Below, piece after piece: positions 1 to 7,962 of a stretch of DNA of 64,000 bases. The notes below the pieces were generated by a model. That model searched no databases, was not told the DNA's origin, and worked only from the letters and a program-made list of their open reading frames with translations. A program made the position numbers and the translations under genes. The stretch comes from Kibdelosporangium persicum. GTDB taxonomy: Bacteria > Actinomycetota > Actinomycetes > Mycobacteriales > Pseudonocardiaceae. The stretch lies in the NCBI RefSeq assembly GCF_013280595.1, contig NZ_JAAATY010000004.1, forward strand, positions 287,820-351,819, read 5' to 3'. Positions within the stretch are counted from its first letter, which is position 1; each line of letters opens with the position of its first letter.

Positions 1-62
1 TGCGCCTCAGCGGGAACTGTGGACACGTGCCTCCCTCGTCGCTGCCCGTGATGCCGGTAAGT

Positions 63-80
63 GTGACCGACCCACGTCAC
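63..80. promoter_or_regulatory. Candidate dyad operator upstream of the first gene
   Basis: A perfect inverted repeat GTGAC-N8-GTCAC lies about 150 bp before the first coding region. The spacing does not fit the CRP consensus (TGTGA-N6-TCACA), so no regulator family is assigned. I recognise no gene in the first 228 bases; this dyad is the only structure I can point to there, and it could be chance. Confidence 0.2.
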
Positions 81-228
81 GGAGTCATCTCCCCGGCCAG
101 GCCGGTTGTTAGCCGAGTGTGAGCGGGTAATCCGTTCGCATGACAATTCGGTCGGAACCGCGTCACACCTGACACCCTGCGACGTTTCAGATCCGGATCT
201 TCCGATCGGCGGAGAGGAACTGGTAACT

Positions 229-1047
229 GTGGCGGTTCGCGAAGCGGGTTCCCGGTCACCCCGTGGCGACGCCGATGGTGCGGACGCCGCCCTGCGGTCC
301 CTGCGTGCCAGATGGCGTGGCGCCAGCATCGCGGCCGGCTGGCGGTACCCGAGCGACTGGGCGCTGCCCGAAGTCGACGCGGTCTGTGCGTCCGCGCTGG
401 TCAAAGCCGATCTGGCGGACCCGTTGGCGGATCTCGGCCGGGCGCGTGCGGTCTCCGGGGCGGGGCTGGACGAGACCCTGACGGACGTCGCGGCCCTGCA
501 CGCGGTGCTCAGCGACCCGCGCCTGCTCGCGGCCAACCCGGACGCCACCCCGGCCCGTCTGCTCCGGTTGACGGCGCTGGCCTGGGCCGACGTGTCGTCG
601 CGGGAGATCGCCCGCAGCGAGGTCCGGGAGAGCCTGACCGGCCTGTCCACGGCCGCCTACCTGCGCACCCGGCTCGGTGAGATCTACCGCCGGGCCGCGC
701 GCGAGGCGCGGTTGCCCCGGCACGTGTTGCTCACTGTCCGTATCGACCTCTCCGCGGTGGTCGGCTGGTCCCGGCTGATGGCGATGGTGCTCGCCGCGGA
801 CGTGCTTCGTCAGGTCTTCGACGGCGGCGAGAGCCTGGCGCTGCTCGGCCCGTCGGTGGCCGTCGTGCTCACCGAACGCGAGCCTGACCTGGCCAAACGC
901 AGTGTGGACGCCCAGCTGGCGCTGGCCGGGCGGCTCTCGGTCGACCCACAGCTGCACACGGCCGGACCCGTCGAAGTGCGCCTGCACCGGCTTCCGCCGA
1001 CCCACGAGCAGGCCTGCGAGCTGATCGCCTCCCTCAGCCGCAGCTGA
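229..1047 (+). CDS. Conserved actinobacterial protein of unknown function
   Basis: About 272 residues, soluble, no signal peptide and no membrane segment seen. The GTG at 229 is chosen because GGAGAGG lies about 11 nt upstream; an in-frame TTG at 106 has no such site. The N-terminal half is Ala/Asp/Arg-rich and helical. The C-terminal half (about 155-270) has alternating hydrophobic strands and helices (HVLLTVRIDLS, SLALLGPSVAVVLTERE) that could be a degenerate nucleotide-cyclase or GGDEF-like fold, but no GG(D/E)EF signature is present, so this is only an impression. It is followed by a 50-bp palindrome and then two membrane glycosyltransferases on the same strand. I do not recognise it and assign no role. 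Confidence 0.6.
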   Translation: MAVREAGSRSPRGDADGADAALRSLRARWRGASIAAGWRYPSDWALPEVDAVCASALVKADLADPLADLGRARAVSGAGLDETLTDVAALHAVLSDPRLLAANPDATPARLLRLTALAWADVSSREIARSEVRESLTGLSTAAYLRTRLGEIYRRAAREARLPRHVLLTVRIDLSAVVGWSRLMAMVLAADVLRQVFDGGESLALLGPSVAVVLTEREPDLAKRSVDAQLALAGRLSVDPQLHTAGPVEVRLHRLPPTHEQACELIASLSRS

Positions 1048-1063
1048 CAAAACCCCAGGTCAT

Positions 1064-1113
1064 CCCTCGTGAGTGTTTATCGGGGTTAGAACACGCGTAA
1101 ACACTCACGAGGG
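1064..1113. repeat. 50-bp palindromic intergenic element, copy 1
   Basis: Inverted repeat with a 16-bp perfect stem (CCCTCGTGAGTGTTTA and its complement at 1098-1113) around a loop containing GGTTAGAACAC. It lies 16 bp after a stop codon and before the next co-directional gene. The same stem occurs at 6638, 23265, 33502 and 59902. Likely a terminator-like or processing hairpin. Confidence 0.85.
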
Positions 1114-1166
1114 GGGATGCGGGGGCTCGGGCCACGTTCGGGTGGTCTTCGTGATTTGCTGTCCGG

Positions 1167-2522
1167 GTGAGCGACGTGGACGAGCGCAGCGGGGGTGCGC
1201 CCGTGCGGGCGACGGGGCAGGGCCCGGGGAAGGTCACCGCGGCGGTTGAGTGGTTCGTCGGGTCATGGCGCGCGATGTGGGTCGTGCTGGCCGTGCCCGC
1301 CGCCTTCATCATCACCGGCATCGCCGTGTGGATCGCGCACGGCAAGATGGGCGTCGACTCCGCCGTCTACCGGGCGGGCGGCATCGCGTTGCTCACCGGA
1401 GAGCCGCTCTACGACAAGATGACGTTGCTCGCCGAGCCGTGGTGGGCGCAGCTGCCGTTCACCTACGCGCCGTCGGCCGCGTTGTTCTTCGTCCCGATGG
1501 CGTTGTTCCCGACGACGGTCTCGTGGGGCTTTCTCAGCGCGACCTCCGTGCTGGCGATGAGCCTGGTCATCCGGATCACGCTGGACAAGGTCCCCCGCCG
1601 GCCGAGCTGGCTGGAGCCGCGCAGGGCGACCGTCTGGTTCTCCGTGCTGATGCTGGGCCTGGAACCGGTCTGGCGGACGCTGTTCCTCGGCCAGATCAAC
1701 CTGATCCTGCTGGTGATCGTGGTCGTCGACGTGCTGGTGATCACCACCGCGGGCGGCCGGATCGGCAAGTGGGGCGGGGTGCTCATCGGCATCGCCGCCG
1801 CGATCAAGCTGACGCCGTTGATCTTCGTCGCGCACCTGGTGCTGGTCGGCCGGCGTGCCTCGGCGGTCCGGGCGTTCGCCACGTTCGTCGGCCTGCAGGG
1901 CCTGATGTTCGCCATCTCCGCGAGCGACACCTGGAAGTACTGGACCGTCACGATCGTCGGCGACCCGGCCCGGATCGGCCCGGTCTACTGGAACGGCAAC
2001 CAGTCGCTGAACGGCCTGATCAACCGGATCACCCTGCTCGACCCGAACTCGACCAAGATCGCGCTGGCGATCGGCGCGCTGCTGGCGATCCCGGCGATGC
2101 TGCTGGTCCGCCGGTTCCACCGGCACGGCCGCGCGGTGACGGCGTTGCTGGTCAGCGCGTTCTTCGGGCTGCTGTTCAGTCCGGTCACGTGGACCCACCA
2201 CTACGTCTGGGTGGTGCCGCTGCTGATCATGCTGATCGCCCGGATGCCCGACCCGTTGCCGCAGGGGGTCGCGCGGATCGCGCGGGCCGCGGTCGCGCCG
2301 CTGGCGGTGTTCGTGGTGTTCGTCAGTTGCATCCTGCTGTGGATGCGCGGCGGGTTCGGCAGGGAACTGCTGTGGCACTGGTGGGAGTTCATCCCCGGCA
2401 GCGCGTACATGATCGTCCCGGTCGGCGCGGGTATCGCGATCGCGATCCGGGTGGTGCGCAGACGTCTGCGCGCCCGCGCCGGTGACGAACAGCCGAGGAT
2501 CGCAGCCGGTCAATCGTCGTGA
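1167..2522 (+). CDS. GT87-family (PimE-like) polyprenyl-phosphate-mannose-dependent mannosyltransferase
   Basis: 451 residues, GTG start. A basic N-terminal tail is followed by about ten hydrophobic helices from residue 35 to 430, typical of GT-C fold integral membrane transferases. The first extracytoplasmic loop carries MGVDSAVYRAGG; the acidic residue in this position is the catalytic Asp in PimE-type GT87 enzymes. These enzymes move mannose from polyprenyl-phosphate-mannose onto lipid or glycan acceptors on the outer face of the membrane. The stop overlaps the GTG of the next, similar gene by 4 bp, so the two are probably translated together. The exact acceptor cannot be told from sequence. 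Confidence 0.75.
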   Translation: MSDVDERSGGAPVRATGQGPGKVTAAVEWFVGSWRAMWVVLAVPAAFIITGIAVWIAHGKMGVDSAVYRAGGIALLTGEPLYDKMTLLAEPWWAQLPFTYAPSAALFFVPMALFPTTVSWGFLSATSVLAMSLVIRITLDKVPRRPSWLEPRRATVWFSVLMLGLEPVWRTLFLGQINLILLVIVVVDVLVITTAGGRIGKWGGVLIGIAAAIKLTPLIFVAHLVLVGRRASAVRAFATFVGLQGLMFAISASDTWKYWTVTIVGDPARIGPVYWNGNQSLNGLINRITLLDPNSTKIALAIGALLAIPAMLLVRRFHRHGRAVTALLVSAFFGLLFSPVTWTHHYVWVVPLLIMLIARMPDPLPQGVARIARAAVAPLAVFVVFVSCILLWMRGGFGRELLWHWWEFIPGSAYMIVPVGAGIAIAIRVVRRRLRARAGDEQPRIAAGQSS

Positions 2523-3712
2523 GGCAGCAGCGTTCCCGGCTGATCGACGCCGCGTTCTACCTGGGTTTCGGCCTGGACGCCGCGTACACGGCGGTGTTCT
2601 CGGAGTTCTACGGCTTCCGGGTATGGGGCAACTTCGCGGTCGTCGGATACGCGTTCGCCTTCCTGCACACCGCGATCCTGTTGCTGACACGACGCGAGGG
2701 ATCACGGTGGATTCCGGTCGGCTACGTGGTCGCGCTGGGCATGGTCGTGCCGATGCTCGTGCTGGTCTTCAAGCGGATGACCGGCCGGGACTGGGGCTCG
2801 CCCGCGCACTCGATGACCGCGCAGCCCGAGGTGTGGGTGATCGAGCGGGCCGGGCGCCTGCTGTGGGCCACCGGCTCGCCGTATGTCGACTTGTCGACTT
2901 TGAATCGGCCGCCGGTGGTGGACGACTACACGCCGTACAGCCCTGCCATGGCCCTGCTCGGGCTGCCCAACGCGTTGTTCGGCCGGTCCGTGGTGACCGA
3001 CGCCCGGATCGTCGCGTTCATGCTGACCGTGGTGATCTTCCTGCTGATCCTGAAGGCCCTCGACTGGCCCTCGCTGTCGGTCCGGCCCGTCCAGTTCGTC
3101 GCTTTGACGACTTTCACGACCTTGTCGGCGGCGGTCGCGGGCAATGACATGCCCGTGGTCGCGTTGCTCGTCCTCGGTGCCGTCCTCGCGATGCGGTCAC
3201 GGCCGGAGTGGGCCGCGCTGGTGCTGGCGCTGGCGTCCAGCATGAAGCTGACGGCGTTGCCCGCGGCCGTCGTCGTGGCCGTGGCGCTTGCCTTCTCGTG
3301 GCGCTTCCTTGCCACGTTCGTCGCCGGGATGGTCGTGTTCACCGGCCTTTCCGCCGCGACGAACTGGGAAGCGTTCGTGGACAACGTGATCCGGTTCCCG
3401 GCCAACATGGCCGCGGTGCGGTCCCCGGCGGGCAGCCCGCTGCCAGGGCACCTGCTCGAACAGACCGGGCCGGTCGGGCACACGGCCGTGCTGGTCCTGC
3501 TGGCACTGGCCGCGGTCGGCATGCTGTGGTGGCTGCTCGCGCGTCCGCCGCGCACCACCGCGGAGATCCTGCTGCGCACCGGCGTCGGGCTGGGCGTGGC
3601 GATGCTGCTGATGCCCGCGACCCGCTGGGGCTATCTGATCTACCCGATCGCTCTGCTCGGGGCCGCCTTGTACTCCTGGCGTCCGGCTCGCCAGTTGACG
3701 CAGGTAGGGTGA
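2519..3712 (+). CDS. Second GT87-like multispanning glycosyltransferase
   Basis: 397 residues, GTG start overlapping the previous stop (GTGA). About ten membrane helices are visible, with a large first loop around residues 95-150 that contains VVDDYTPYSPAMALLG. It resembles the upstream GT87 protein in size and helix pattern but is diverged; the catalytic acidic residue is less obvious, with the DD of that loop as the candidate. Likely another lipid-linked-sugar-dependent transferase working with its neighbour on an envelope glycan or glycolipid. The gene ends 7 bp before purK. Confidence 0.6.
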   Translation: MRQQRSRLIDAAFYLGFGLDAAYTAVFSEFYGFRVWGNFAVVGYAFAFLHTAILLLTRREGSRWIPVGYVVALGMVVPMLVLVFKRMTGRDWGSPAHSMTAQPEVWVIERAGRLLWATGSPYVDLSTLNRPPVVDDYTPYSPAMALLGLPNALFGRSVVTDARIVAFMLTVVIFLLILKALDWPSLSVRPVQFVALTTFTTLSAAVAGNDMPVVALLVLGAVLAMRSRPEWAALVLALASSMKLTALPAAVVVAVALAFSWRFLATFVAGMVVFTGLSAATNWEAFVDNVIRFPANMAAVRSPAGSPLPGHLLEQTGPVGHTAVLVLLALAAVGMLWWLLARPPRTTAEILLRTGVGLGVAMLLMPATRWGYLIYPIALLGAALYSWRPARQLTQVG

Positions 3713-3719
3713 CCTGCTC

Positions 3720-4907
3720 GTGGACCCAGTGACAGGCTTTCCCGTCGTCGGCATGGTCGGCGGCGGCCAGCTCAGCCGGATGACCCAGCAGGCCGCGATC
3801 GCGCTCGGCCAGTCGTTGCGTGTGCTCGCCGTCTCCCCGTCGGACCCGGCCGCGCTGGTGACGCCGAACGTCACGATCGGCCACCACACGGACCTGGACG
3901 CGTTGCGCGGCTTCGCTGCCGAGGTCGACGTGTTGACGTTCGACCACGAGCACGTGCCCACCGAGCACCTGCGGACGCTGGTCGCCGAAGGCTTCACCGT
4001 CCACCCGGGCCCCGAGGCGCTGATCCACGCGCAGGACAAGCTCGTGATGCGCAACCGACTGGCCGACATGGACGTACCGATCCCGGCGTACGCCGAGGTC
4101 AAGACGCCCGCCGACGTGACCGCGTTCGGCGAGAAACACGGCTGGCCGGTCGTGCTGAAGGCCGCACGCGGCGGCTACGACGGCCGCGGCGTCTGGATGG
4201 TGCCGTCGTCCGGCGAGGCACTCGTGACCGAACTGCTCGAGGCCGGGACACCGCTGCTCGTCGAGGAACGCGTCGACATGACGCGCGAGCTCGCAGCGGT
4301 CGTCGCGCGTTCGCCGTTCGGTCAGGGCGCGGCATGGCCGACCGTGCAAACGGTGCAGTCCAACGGAATCTGCGTCGAGGTCCTGGCGCCTGCGCCGTCG
4401 CTGTCGCCTGATCTGGCCGAGGAAGCCCAGGAACTGGCCCTGCGGATCGCTTCTTCCCTTGGCGTGGTGGGTGTTCTGGCCGTCGAGCTGTTCGAGACCG
4501 CGTCCGGTCTGGTCGTGAACGAACTGGCCATGCGCCCGCACAACTCCGGGCACTGGACCATCGAAGGCGCGGGGACCTCGCAGTTCGAGCAACACCTGCG
4601 GGCCGTGCTCGACTACCCGCTCGGCTCGACCGACCCGGTCGCGCCCGTGGTCGTGATGGCGAACGTGCTCGGCGCACGGTCCACACCGGACATGGGCGCG
4701 GACGAGCGCCTGCACCACCTGTTCGCCAGGTACAAGGACGTGCACGTGCACTACTACGGCAAAGCCGAACGGCCCGGCCGCAAGATCGGGCACGTGACGG
4801 TGCTGGGTACGAACCTGGCGGAGGTCCGGCAACGCGCCCGGTTCGCCGCCGACTGGCTGTCCGCCGCCGCGTGGCCGGACGGCTATGACGTGCATGGAGG
4901 GAAGTAA
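3720..4907 (+). CDS. purK: N5-carboxyaminoimidazole ribonucleotide synthase (PurK)
   Basis: 395 residues, normal for PurK. It carboxylates AIR with bicarbonate and ATP to give N5-CAIR in purine synthesis, feeding PurE next door. Seen in sequence: the N-terminal dinucleotide-fold loop [12 protein letters not shown], then an ATP-grasp domain with [13 protein letters not shown] (about 142-154), an acidic metal site [29 protein letters not shown] (quoted in part; core [12 protein letters not shown]) and a C-terminal domain. The GTG start has no Shine-Dalgarno; TAGGGT at 3705-3710 lies 9 nt before it, so a leaderless transcript is possible. The purK-purE pair is conserved beside fadE25 in M. tuberculosis. 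Confidence 0.95.
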   Translation: MDPVTGFPVVGMVGGGQLSRMTQQAAIALGQSLRVLAVSPSDPAALVTPNVTIGHHTDLDALRGFAAEVDVLTFDHEHVPTEHLRTLVAEGFTVHPGPEALIHAQDKLVMRNRLADMDVPIPAYAEVKTPADVTAFGEKHGWPVVLKAARGGYDGRGVWMVPSSGEALVTELLEAGTPLLVEERVDMTRELAAVVARSPFGQGAAWPTVQTVQSNGICVEVLAPAPSLSPDLAEEAQELALRIASSLGVVGVLAVELFETASGLVVNELAMRPHNSGHWTIEGAGTSQFEQHLRAVLDYPLGSTDPVAPVVVMANVLGARSTPDMGADERLHHLFARYKDVHVHYYGKAERPGRKIGHVTVLGTNLAEVRQRARFAADWLSAAAWPDGYDVHGGK

Positions 4908-4909
4908 CT

Positions 4910-5407
4910 GTGGTGGACGTCGGCGTGATCATGGGCAGCGACTCGGACTGGCCGGTGATGTCGGAGGCCGCGAAGGCCTTGGCCGAGTTCGACGTGTCCT
5001 ATGAGGTCGGTGTGTACTCCGCACACCGCACCCCTGGCCGGATGCTGTCCTACGCGCAGTCCGCGGCTTCCCGTGGCGTCAAGGTGATCATCGCGGGTGC
5101 CGGGGGCGCGGCGCACCTGCCGGGCATGGTGGCTTCGGCGACCGTGCTGCCTGTGATCGGTGTGCCGGTGCCGCTGAAGTACCTGGACGGCATGGATTCG
5201 CTGTTGTCGATCGTGCAGATGCCCGCCGGGGTGCCGGTTGCCACGGTTTCCATTGGTGGTGCGCGTAACGCGGGGTTGCTCGCCGTCCGGATGCTGGCCG
5301 CCACCGATCCGGGGTTGCAGGCGAGGATGGGTGAGTTCCAGGCGGGGCTTGAGGCAATGGTTCTCGAGAAGGACGAGAAGCTTCGGCAGACCGCTGGGCA
5401 GGGTTAG
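4910..5407 (+). CDS. purE: N5-carboxyaminoimidazole ribonucleotide mutase (PurE)
   Basis: 165 residues, class I PurE. It converts N5-CAIR to CAIR. Diagnostic motifs: [13 protein letters not shown] near the N-terminus, the active-site [20 protein letters not shown] and [22 protein letters not shown] (core SLLSIVQMP). The GTG start lies 2 bp after the purK stop with GGAGGG upstream, so the two are one operon. The stop codon is TAG at 5405-5407; its TA and following G coincide with the left border of a MITE-like inverted-repeat element, so the last codon and stop may have been reshaped by an insertion. Confidence 0.96.
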   Translation: MVDVGVIMGSDSDWPVMSEAAKALAEFDVSYEVGVYSAHRTPGRMLSYAQSAASRGVKVIIAGAGGAAHLPGMVASATVLPVIGVPVPLKYLDGMDSLLSIVQMPAGVPVATVSIGGARNAGLLAVRMLAATDPGLQARMGEFQAGLEAMVLEKDEKLRQTAGQG

Positions 5408-5593
5408 GCCGTGTTTCAAATGCCCGATCGCGATAGCCGGGCCGGATGCGGCCCCTGACGCCACCGCGGGACCGCCCAAAGACAACCAGTATTCGCGGCG
5501 ATCCCGCGGCGACGCCAGGAACCGCCCCACCGAGCCGATTCCGGCCTCCGGCCGGGGCAGACTCTCATCGACCGGGACATTCGAAACACGACC
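5407..5593. mobile_element. 187-bp MITE-like element with imperfect terminal inverted repeats
   Basis: Left end GGCCGTGTTTCAAATG-CCCG and right end, read on the other strand, GGTCGTGTTTCGAATGTCCCG match at all but three positions over about 21 bp. TA is present directly outside both ends (5405-5406 and 5594-5595), as expected for a TA target duplication. The interior (about 145 bp) is GC-rich and has no credible ORF. This is the pattern of a non-autonomous element mobilised in trans by a TA-targeting (IS630/Tc1-like) or related transposase; no transposase is in the window. The remaining bases to 5641 show nothing recognisable. Confidence 0.6.
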
Positions 5594-5641
5594 TAGGCGA
5601 TCCGCCACCCGCGCACACCATTGGAACAGCGGGTGAAGGAC

Positions 5642-6598
5642 TCAGCCCAACGTGTCCATCAGGGCGGTGACATAGGCGTCCAGCCGCTCCTCCACGGCTC
5701 GCGCCGTCAGGTCTGTCCGGCCTGCCTCCCGCCAGGGCCGCGCCACCAACCGCACTTCTTCGGAGCACGCCAGCCCGTCCCGCACCAGCCAGTACAGCCG
5801 CTCGCTCGCGGCCGTGGCCAGCACTCCGCCGGCCTCCTCGTACGCCTCGGCGAACCGCAGACCCCACACCGGGCCGTGCAGCAGCGCGAGATTGGTGGAG
5901 CAGTGCGCCACATCGAGGTCCGCCGGGCCCCAGGAGGCCTGCGCCCAGTCGACGACACCGGTGATCCGGGCGTCTGGCGCGATGGAGGGCGGCCCGTCGA
6001 ACAGCACGTTGCCGGGTTGGAAGTCCCGGTGCAGGAATCGCCCTTCATACGAGGGCGGGGGCTTGCGGATCACGTTGATCGCCGCCGCCCATGCAGCCGC
6101 GTCAGCGCCCTTCGGAGTCACGACGCTGTCGGCGGTCGTCAACGCCATGTACTTCCGGGGCCGCTCGGCAGGCCGTAACGCGTGGATCGCCACGAGTTGA
6201 CGAGCCAGCAGAGGGACACGCGTCGCCAATCCCTCATCGTCGAGCACCGCACGTCCCGGCAGATGTGTCATCAGGAGCGACGGATATTCGCAATGCGCGG
6301 CGGTCGGATCAACCGCGACGAGCCCAGGAGCCGGTACGCCGCTCCCCGTGAGCACGGTCAGCGCGCCGGCCTCCCTGGTCAGCCAGTCCTCGGCGTACTC
6401 CGTGGCCACAAAGGTCCGCAGCACCAGGTCACGGGTGCCTCCGTCCCGCGTGCCGGCGGTCAGCCGCCGCATCTCGGCAGTGATGCCGCCGTGCAGCGCC
6501 TCAGCCCGGACGATCCGCTCGCCGACCTCCAGGTGCCTGTTCACCCAGGCCAACGTCAACGGCCGGACGGCCACCGCCTCATCGTGGTTGAGCACCAT
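5642..6598 (-). CDS. Aminoglycoside phosphotransferase-fold (APH family) kinase
   Basis: 318 residues. The APH signature is clear: Brenner-type catalytic loop FLHRDFQPGNVLFD (about 195-208) and the metal-binding DFG-equivalent ITGVVDWAQASWGPADLD (core GVVDWA). The N-terminal lobe has RMLTLAW-like beta strands and an ATP-clamping Lys/Arg region. The family phosphorylates small molecules such as aminoglycosides, choline, macrolides or sugars; nothing here fixes the substrate, and the neighbours (purE, acyl-CoA dehydrogenase) do not help. Not a confident resistance gene. It stands alone on the minus strand with a palindromic element upstream of its start. Confidence 0.8.
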   Translation of the reverse strand: MVLNHDEAVAVRPLTLAWVNRHLEVGERIVRAEALHGGITAEMRRLTAGTRDGGTRDLVLRTFVATEYAEDWLTREAGALTVLTGSGVPAPGLVAVDPTAAHCEYPSLLMTHLPGRAVLDDEGLATRVPLLARQLVAIHALRPAERPRKYMALTTADSVVTPKGADAAAWAAAINVIRKPPPSYEGRFLHRDFQPGNVLFDGPPSIAPDARITGVVDWAQASWGPADLDVAHCSTNLALLHGPVWGLRFAEAYEEAGGVLATAASERLYWLVRDGLACSEEVRLVARPWREAGRTDLTARAVEERLDAYVTALMDTLG

Positions 6599-6637
6599 GC
6601 CATTCCATCACCCTGCCCCCGTAACCCCGCAGCTCAA

Positions 6638-6687
6638 CCCTCGTGAGTGTTTATCCGTGTTCTAACCCGGATAAACACTCACGAGGG
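6638..6687. repeat. 50-bp palindromic intergenic element, copy 2
   Basis: A 19-bp perfect stem (CCCTCGTGAGTGTTTATCC at 6638-6656, complement at 6669-6687) with a 12-nt loop GTGTTCTAACCC. It lies 13 bp after the stop of the minus-strand acyl-CoA dehydrogenase (6701) and before the next minus-strand gene. Same family as copies at 1064, 23265, 33502 and 59902. Confidence 0.88.
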
Positions 6688-6700
6688 GCACGCTGGGGGT

Positions 6701-7858
6701 TTAGCCCTTGAGCAGGGAGCGGGCCATGACCTGGCGCTGGATCTGGTTGGTTCCTTCGTAGATCTGGGTAATTTTCGCGTCGCGCATCATTCGCTCGACC
6801 GGGAAGTCACGGGTGTACCCGGCGCCGCCGAACAACTGCACGGCGTCGGTCGTCACGGACATCGCCACGTCGGAGGCGAAGCACTTGGCCGCGGCGGCGA
6901 CGAATCCGGTGTCGGCTTCGCCGCGCTCCGCCTTGGCCGCTGCCACGTAGACCATGTGACGGGCCGCTTCGATCTTCATCGCCATGTCGGCCAGCATGAA
7001 CTGGACGCCCTGGAAGTCGGCGATGGCCTTGCCGAACTGCTTGCGTTCCTTGACGTACGCGATCGCCGCGTCCAGTGCGCCCTGGGCGATGCCGACGGCC
7101 TGCGCGCCGATGGTCGGACGGGTGTGGTCGAGGGTGCGCAGGGCCGTCTTCAGGCCCGTGCCCGGTTCGCCGATGATGCGGTCACCGGGGATCACGCAGT
7201 TCTCGAAGTAGATCTCACGGGTCGGCGAGCCCTTGATGCCGTGCTTGCGCTCCTTCGGCCCGACGGAGAAGCCGGGGTCGTCGGCGTGCACGACAAAGGC
7301 CGAGATGCCCTGTGACGGCTTGGGCGCGTCCGGGTTCGTCACCGCCATCACGGTGTACCAGACGGATTCGCCCGCGTTGGTGATCCAGCACTTGGTGCCG
7401 TTGAGCACCCACGTGTCGCCTTCCTGACGCGCGCGGGTCTTCATGGCCGCGGTGTCCGAACCGGCCTCACGCTCGGACAGCGCGTACGAGATCGACGTCT
7501 GGCCCGCCGCGATGGACGGCAGGACCTGCTTCTTCAGCTCCTCGGAGCCGGCCAGGATGATCGGCATCGAGCCCAGCTTGTTCACCGCCGGGATCAGCGA
7601 CGAGGACGCGCACACCCGGGCGACCTCCTCGATCACGATGCACGTGGCGATCGCGTCGGCGCCCTGACCGTCGTACTCCTCGCCGATGTGCGGGGCGTTG
7701 AAGCCGGAACGGACGAGCGCGTCACGAGCCTCGACCGGGTAACGCTCGTTCTCGTCGCAGTCGGCCGCGTACGGCGCGATCTCCTTCTCGGAGAGCGCGC
7801 GCACTGCCTCGCGCACAGCCTCGTGCTCCTCCGACAGCTGGTATACGCCCGCGTTCAC
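6701..7858 (-). CDS. Acyl-CoA dehydrogenase, FadE25-like
   Basis: 385 residues, full length for a short/medium-chain acyl-CoA dehydrogenase. It oxidises acyl-CoA to trans-2-enoyl-CoA with FAD. Visible: N-terminal helical domain, the FAD/substrate motif YALSEREAGSDTAAM (about 135-150), WITNAG, the C-terminal RKQFGKAIADFQGVQFMLADM helix, QLFGGAGYTRDFPVERMMRD (core) and the catalytic glutamate in IYEGTNQIQRQVMAR. The gene next to purE-purK in M. tuberculosis is fadE25, which supports orthology. It is divergent from an acyl-CoA ligase at 7963, suggesting a shared fatty-acid or branched-chain acyl catabolic role. Confidence 0.92.
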   Translation of the reverse strand: MNAGVYQLSEEHEAVREAVRALSEKEIAPYAADCDENERYPVEARDALVRSGFNAPHIGEEYDGQGADAIATCIVIEEVARVCASSSLIPAVNKLGSMPIILAGSEELKKQVLPSIAAGQTSISYALSEREAGSDTAAMKTRARQEGDTWVLNGTKCWITNAGESVWYTVMAVTNPDAPKPSQGISAFVVHADDPGFSVGPKERKHGIKGSPTREIYFENCVIPGDRIIGEPGTGLKTALRTLDHTRPTIGAQAVGIAQGALDAAIAYVKERKQFGKAIADFQGVQFMLADMAMKIEAARHMVYVAAAKAERGEADTGFVAAAAKCFASDVAMSVTTDAVQLFGGAGYTRDFPVERMMRDAKITQIYEGTNQIQRQVMARSLLKG

Positions 7859-7878
7859 CGTGTTCCGCCTTCCAACCG

Positions 7879-7903
7879 ACCAGTAACAACTGGTTCGATG
7901 TTA
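7879..7903. promoter_or_regulatory. Candidate operator between divergent acyl-CoA genes
   Basis: The 104-bp divergent region holds the dyad ACCAGT-AACA-ACTGGT (7879-7894) overlapped by TAACA...TGTTA (7884-7903). It sits about 20 bp before the dehydrogenase start and 60-80 bp before the ligase start, a good place for a repressor that would control both. Regulator unknown. Confidence 0.35.
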
Positions 7904-7962
7904 GTCCTCGTTCACTGCCGGGAGCTTGTGTCCTGGCCCGCACTTGGAGTTAGCTTCCAAGG

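Noticed and set aside
77-259. 60-residue minus-strand ORF at the left edge
   Set aside because: Low-complexity Arg/Pro sequence overlapping the start of the plus-strand gene, with no support.
5642-6598. Antibiotic resistance gene call for the APH-fold kinase
   Set aside because: The fold is shared by many kinases of unrelated substrates, and neither motifs nor context point to an aminoglycoside.
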